Shown piece by piece: positions 57,987-64,000 of a DNA stretch of 64,000 nucleotides. The stretch is from Streptomyces roseolilacinus (GTDB lineage: Bacteria; Actinomycetota; Actinomycetes; Streptomycetales; Streptomycetaceae), in the NCBI RefSeq assembly GCF_014649335.1, contig NZ_BMSV01000001.1, positions 682,001 to 746,000 on the forward strand, given 5' to 3'. Position numbers and translations under genes: made by a program. Within the stretch, counting starts at the first letter, position 1, and every line of letters starts with the position of its first letter. The notes under the pieces were generated by a model. The model worked only from the letters and a program-made list of their open reading frames with translations. It did no database searches and was not told the origin of the DNA.

Positions 57987-58014
57987 GGGCCCCGCACCTC
58001 TCGGTGCGGGGCCC
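57987..58014. terminator. Bidirectional terminator between the PIG-L gene and tuf
   Basis: Perfect 12-bp stem GGGCCCCGCACC with TCTC loop, 40 nt past the PIG-L stop and 66 nt past the tuf stop. Confidence 0.85.
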
Positions 58015-58079
58015 CTCTGTCGCTCCGGGTGGCCCCGGGAGCGACCAGATCAGCCGTTCAGGCCGTCAAGAAGCGGAAC

Positions 58080-59273
<1,194 letters not shown>

Positions 59274-59424
59274 GGGGGTCCTCCTGGAGAGTGGTTCTGT
59301 ACGCCTTGCTCATCGGCGCCAGGTGATCTTTGCTGGGGTGCCAGGCGCCGGGGCCCGATTCCTCGGGTTACGGGGATGGGAACCCCGGCGACTGGGTCAA
59401 GCCTAAAGCGTGAACTCGGGAGAG

Positions 59425-61551
<2,127 letters not shown>

Positions 61552-61589
61552 AAGGCTTCAGTCTTCTCTCGGTCTCGATGTGGGTGCGA

Positions 61590-62060
61590 CTACCAGCGGT
61601 AGTGCGCGAAGGCCTTGTTGGACTCGGCCATCTTGTGCGTGTCCTCGCGCTTCTTGACCGAGGCGCCGAGGCCGTTCGAGGCGTCCAGCAGCTCGTTCAT
61701 CAGGCGCTCGGTCATGGTCTTCTCGCGACGGGCGCGCGAGTAGCCCACGAGCCAGCGGAGAGCGAGGGTGGAGGCGCGACCGGGCTTGACCTCGATCGGC
61801 ACCTGGTAGGTGGCGCCACCGACACGGCGGGACTTCACCTCGAGGGCGGGCTTGACGTTCTCGAGGGCGCGCTTCAGCGTGATGACCGGGTCCTGGCCGG
61901 TCTTCTCGCGGAGGCCCTCCATCGCACCGTAGACGATGCGCTCGGCGGTGGAACGCTTGCCGTTGAGCAGAATCTTGTTGATGAGCGAGGTCACCAGAGG
62001 AGAACCGTAAACCGGGTCGATGATGACCGGGCGCTTCGGGGCGGGGCCCTTACGAGGCAT
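61590..62060 (-). CDS. rpsG: 30S ribosomal protein S7
   Basis: Head-assembly protein at the mRNA exit. 156 residues: [44 protein letters not shown]. Two bases after rpsL. Confidence 0.98.
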   Translation of the reverse strand: MPRKGPAPKRPVIIDPVYGSPLVTSLINKILLNGKRSTAERIVYGAMEGLREKTGQDPVITLKRALENVKPALEVKSRRVGGATYQVPIEVKPGRASTLALRWLVGYSRARREKTMTERLMNELLDASNGLGASVKKREDTHKMAESNKAFAHYRW

Positions 62061-62062
62061 TC

Positions 62063-62434
62063 TTACTTCTCCTTCTTGGCGCCGTAGCGGCTGCGGGCCT
62101 GCTTGCGGTTCTTGACACCCTGGGTGTCGAGCGAGCCGCGGATGATCTTGTAGCGAACACCCGGCAGGTCCTTCACACGGCCACCACGCACGAGCACGAT
62201 GGAGTGCTCCTGCAGGTTGTGTCCCTCACCCGGAATGTAGGCCGTGACCTCGATCCCAGAGGTCAGACGCACACGCGCGACCTTGCGGAGGGCCGAGTTC
62301 GGCTTCTTCGGGGTGGTCGTGAACACGCGCGTGCAGACGCCGCGGCGCTGAGGGGAACCCTCGAGTGCGGGCGTCTTGTTCTTCTCGACCTTGTCCTGCC
62401 GGCCCTTCCGGACCAGCTGCTGGATCGTAGGCAC
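62063..62434 (-). CDS. rpsL: 30S ribosomal protein S12
   Basis: Decoding-centre protein. 123 residues from GTG ([15 protein letters not shown]). The streptomycin-resistance positions are wild type: Lys in [13 protein letters not shown] (Lys 43) and in [10 protein letters not shown] (Lys 88). First gene of rpsL-rpsG-fusA-tuf. A GGAGAA site precedes the GTG. Confidence 0.99.
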   Translation of the reverse strand: MPTIQQLVRKGRQDKVEKNKTPALEGSPQRRGVCTRVFTTTPKKPNSALRKVARVRLTSGIEVTAYIPGEGHNLQEHSIVLVRGGRVKDLPGVRYKIIRGSLDTQGVKNRKQARSRYGAKKEK

Positions 62435-62484
62435 TACTTCTCCGGTTTCTGTGTGCCGTGTAGTGAAGCTAACCTGAAACGTCA

Positions 62485-62509
62485 CCGACCCACGCGGTCG
62501 GGTGTGTCG
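62485..62509 (-). promoter_or_regulatory. Conserved leader hairpin upstream of rpsL
   Basis: 24 of 25 bases identical to the rpsJ leader element; transcript core CCGACCGCGTGGGTCGG. It ends 50 nt before the rpsL GTG, close to the rpsJ spacing. Confidence 0.75.
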
Positions 62510-62628
62510 GATCCTGCGCACTTCCGCCGCAGGGCGGAAATGGGCGCGGATCACGGTGGCCGTCCACGGCTCGCCGTGCGGTTGAAGACACGCACAGGAG
62601 CCCAGGCACACCCCAGGCACAAGGTCTG

Positions 62629-62657
62629 AGCGTACCTACCGTACGGACCTGGGTCAA
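62629..62657 (-). promoter_or_regulatory. rpsL (str operon) promoter
   Basis: Minus strand TTGACC, 17 bp, TACGCT. Gives a leader of about 190 nt. Confidence 0.7.
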
Positions 62658-62813
62658 AACAAATGGCCTCGCCCGGACCGGCCCCCACGAGCCGCCCCCG
62701 GCCGCACCCGGGCCGGGGCGACGGGCGGGACCGCGGCGGCGGGGAGGGCGGGGCCGGGGCCGCGGGCCCGGGAGGACGGGACCGCGGCGGCGGAGGACCG
62801 GCGCGGCCACGGC

Positions 62814-63872
62814 TCAGGCGCCCTCGTCGCCGGGTACGGACGGCTGCCGGGGGCGTCCGCCGGTCTGGCCGCGCCGGGGGCGGCGCGGGGCGACGATCTT
62901 CGGGATGGTGGGGACCTTCGACGTGCGGCTCTTGGGGGCGAAGGCGTGGCGGGGCGCCGAGGAGGGCCCGGCGCCGCTCCCGTCGGGGGTGGGCGCTTCG
63001 GGGGCGGGCGCTTCGGGGGCGTCGACGTCGGGCCCCTCCGGGGCGTCGGCGTCGGGCGCTTCGGGGCCGTCGGCGCCCTGCGGGGCCTCCCCGGACGCGG
63101 CGGGTCCGGCGGTGGGCGGCGCGCCCGGGGCGCCGGAGGCCGGGCGGGTCCCGGGCGGGCCGTCGGATGCGGCGGAGCCGTCGGGTGCGGCGGGCGCGGC
63201 GGAACGTTTCGGCGCCGGGGCGTGCGGGAGGCCGGCGGGCGCGCCGGACCCGCCGGTACCGGTCGGCGTGGTGGCGCCGGGGGGATCGTCCGGCGCGGAG
63301 GAGGGCGTCCCGGCGGAGTGCGGCGCGGGCCCGGGCGCCGCGGTGTCGCCCCGTACGCCGGTCTCGCCGCCCGTGACCGGGTCGACCCCCCTTCCCCCGC
63401 CCTCCAGCCGGGGGTCGGGGTCCGCCGCGTAGGGCAGGTGGCGGTCGCGCGGGAAGGGGATGACGGAGCCGGGGCCGTGCGTCCGGTCGACCAGGCGCAA
63501 CGGCCGGGACCGCCCGCCGCGGGCCTCCTCCACCAGCGGGGCGAAGTGGAGGGCGGCGTCGCGCCAGCCGTGGGCGTACGCCGTGAACTCGCGGCGCTCG
63601 ACCTCCTCGCGGAGCAGTACGGCGATCTCCTCGGGCGCGTGGTCCTCCAGCAGCCGTCCCAGCAGGCCCAGCAGGCCCGGGAGGTCGTCGGGCGGGGAGG
63701 GGGGCTCGTCGGCGGCGGGGCGTCCGGCGGCCGGGTCGCGGGCCGGGTCTCCCGCCGGCGGGCCTTCGTGACCGGTGCGGCTGTCGCCCGCGCCGTCGCC
63801 CGCGGGCGGGGAACACTCTTCGCCCTCGACCATCAACGCGTCTCTTTCCGTGTCCCGTTGCCGCCGACCCAT
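62814..63872 (-). CDS. Pro/Ala-rich protein of unknown function between rpoC and rpsL positions
   Basis: 352 residues. A structured N-terminal region (about 60-125, DDLPGLLGLLGRLLEDHAPEEIAVLLREEVERREFTAYAHGWRDA) is followed by a long Pro/Ala/Gly/Asp low-complexity segment with PEAP/DAPE repeats (about 165-315) and a basic tail (KSRTSKVPTIPKIVAPRRPRRGQ). In Streptomyces a hypothetical gene often sits just upstream of rpsL, and this matches. It could instead start at an internal ATG near 63833. Confidence 0.72.
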   Translation of the reverse strand: MGRRQRDTERDALMVEGEECSPPAGDGAGDSRTGHEGPPAGDPARDPAAGRPAADEPPSPPDDLPGLLGLLGRLLEDHAPEEIAVLLREEVERREFTAYAHGWRDAALHFAPLVEEARGGRSRPLRLVDRTHGPGSVIPFPRDRHLPYAADPDPRLEGGGRGVDPVTGGETGVRGDTAAPGPAPHSAGTPSSAPDDPPGATTPTGTGGSGAPAGLPHAPAPKRSAAPAAPDGSAASDGPPGTRPASGAPGAPPTAGPAASGEAPQGADGPEAPDADAPEGPDVDAPEAPAPEAPTPDGSGAGPSSAPRHAFAPKSRTSKVPTIPKIVAPRRPRRGQTGGRPRQPSVPGDEGA

Positions 63873-64000
63873 CCAGCGTCGCAGGCGTTCCCGAGCGGCG
63901 CATGCGTGTCGCCGGTGGCGCTCGACGCGCGGCTCGGACGGGCTTCGGCCTGCGTAAACAGGAGAGGACAGACCGTGACACCTTACCGGGGTGGAGGGAG

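Larger units (their letters stand above)
62435..62813. other. str operon leader and promoter region
   Basis: About 380 bp holding the rpsL leader with the conserved hairpin (62485-62509), the promoter (62629-62657) and then about 150 bp of GC-rich DNA before the next gene. No gene seen. Confidence 0.7.

Noticed and set aside
62064..62434. Possible streptomycin-resistance changes in rpsL
   Set aside because: Lys 43 and Lys 88 are both wild type.

Overview
The window is a piece of high-G+C actinobacterial chromosome, almost certainly Streptomyces. The evidence is the extreme GC bias at third codon positions, frequent GTG starts, the Streptomyces form of the ribosomal-protein clusters, the alr/glmS/acpS/coaA/glmM neighbourhood, and marker families such as DUF397 with its XRE partner, DUF4232 lipoproteins and the 'HTARHTSRFTVIGNHLAQ'-type HTH protein. 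Nearly all core genes lie on the minus strand, so the window reads biologically from right (str operon) to left (groES-groEL). No tRNA, rRNA, IS element, CRISPR array or prophage was seen.

Layout. 1-1.9 kb: groES-groEL1 (groEL cut by the window edge) behind a promoter with two CIRCE operators. 2-5 kb: secreted polysaccharide deacetylase, a THUMP-like methyltransferase and a membrane protein. 5-19 kb: a housekeeping block with t6A synthesis (tsaD, tsaB, tsaE), rimI, alr, nnr, acpS, glmS, coaA and glmM, linking cell-wall precursors, CoA/ACP chemistry and tRNA modification. 19-24 kb: rplM-rpsI, an ABC-F ATPase, a membrane-anchored protein and truA. 24-41 kb: the alpha, spc and S10 ribosomal operons (rplQ-rpoA-rpsK-rpsM-rpmJ-infA-map-adk-secY, then rplO back to rpsJ).

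41.5-58 kb is the accessory stretch between the S10 and str operons. It holds a DUF397/XRE/HATPase trio, an HTH protein with 12-residue repeats overlapping a Rpn-like protein, a GntR-TetR fusion regulator, a cytosolic seven-blade YVTN propeller, a DUF4232 lipoprotein, an FAD hydroxylase, a two-gene RNA-repair module, a MarR-like regulator and a Tat-exported PIG-L deacetylase. 58-64 kb: the str operon (rpsL-rpsG-fusA-tuf) and a Pro/Ala-rich protein of unknown function.

The most interesting system is the RNA-repair pair. One protein is an RNA ligase fused to a P-loop polynucleotide kinase. The next, starting immediately at its stop codon, is a 959-residue protein joining an MJ1316/DUF504 RNA-end-recognition domain, an EEP phosphodiesterase, a 2H phosphoesterase and a poly(A)-polymerase-like nucleotidyltransferase, with key catalytic residues visible in each. 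Together they look like a complete end-healing and ligation kit. Other notable points are a near-identical 25-nt leader element upstream of both rpsJ and rpsL, a probably leaderless MarR gene with a MerR/SoxR-type 19-bp-spacer promoter, an L,D-transpeptidase-like protein lacking its catalytic His and Cys, and an ABC-F protein with an altered second Walker A.
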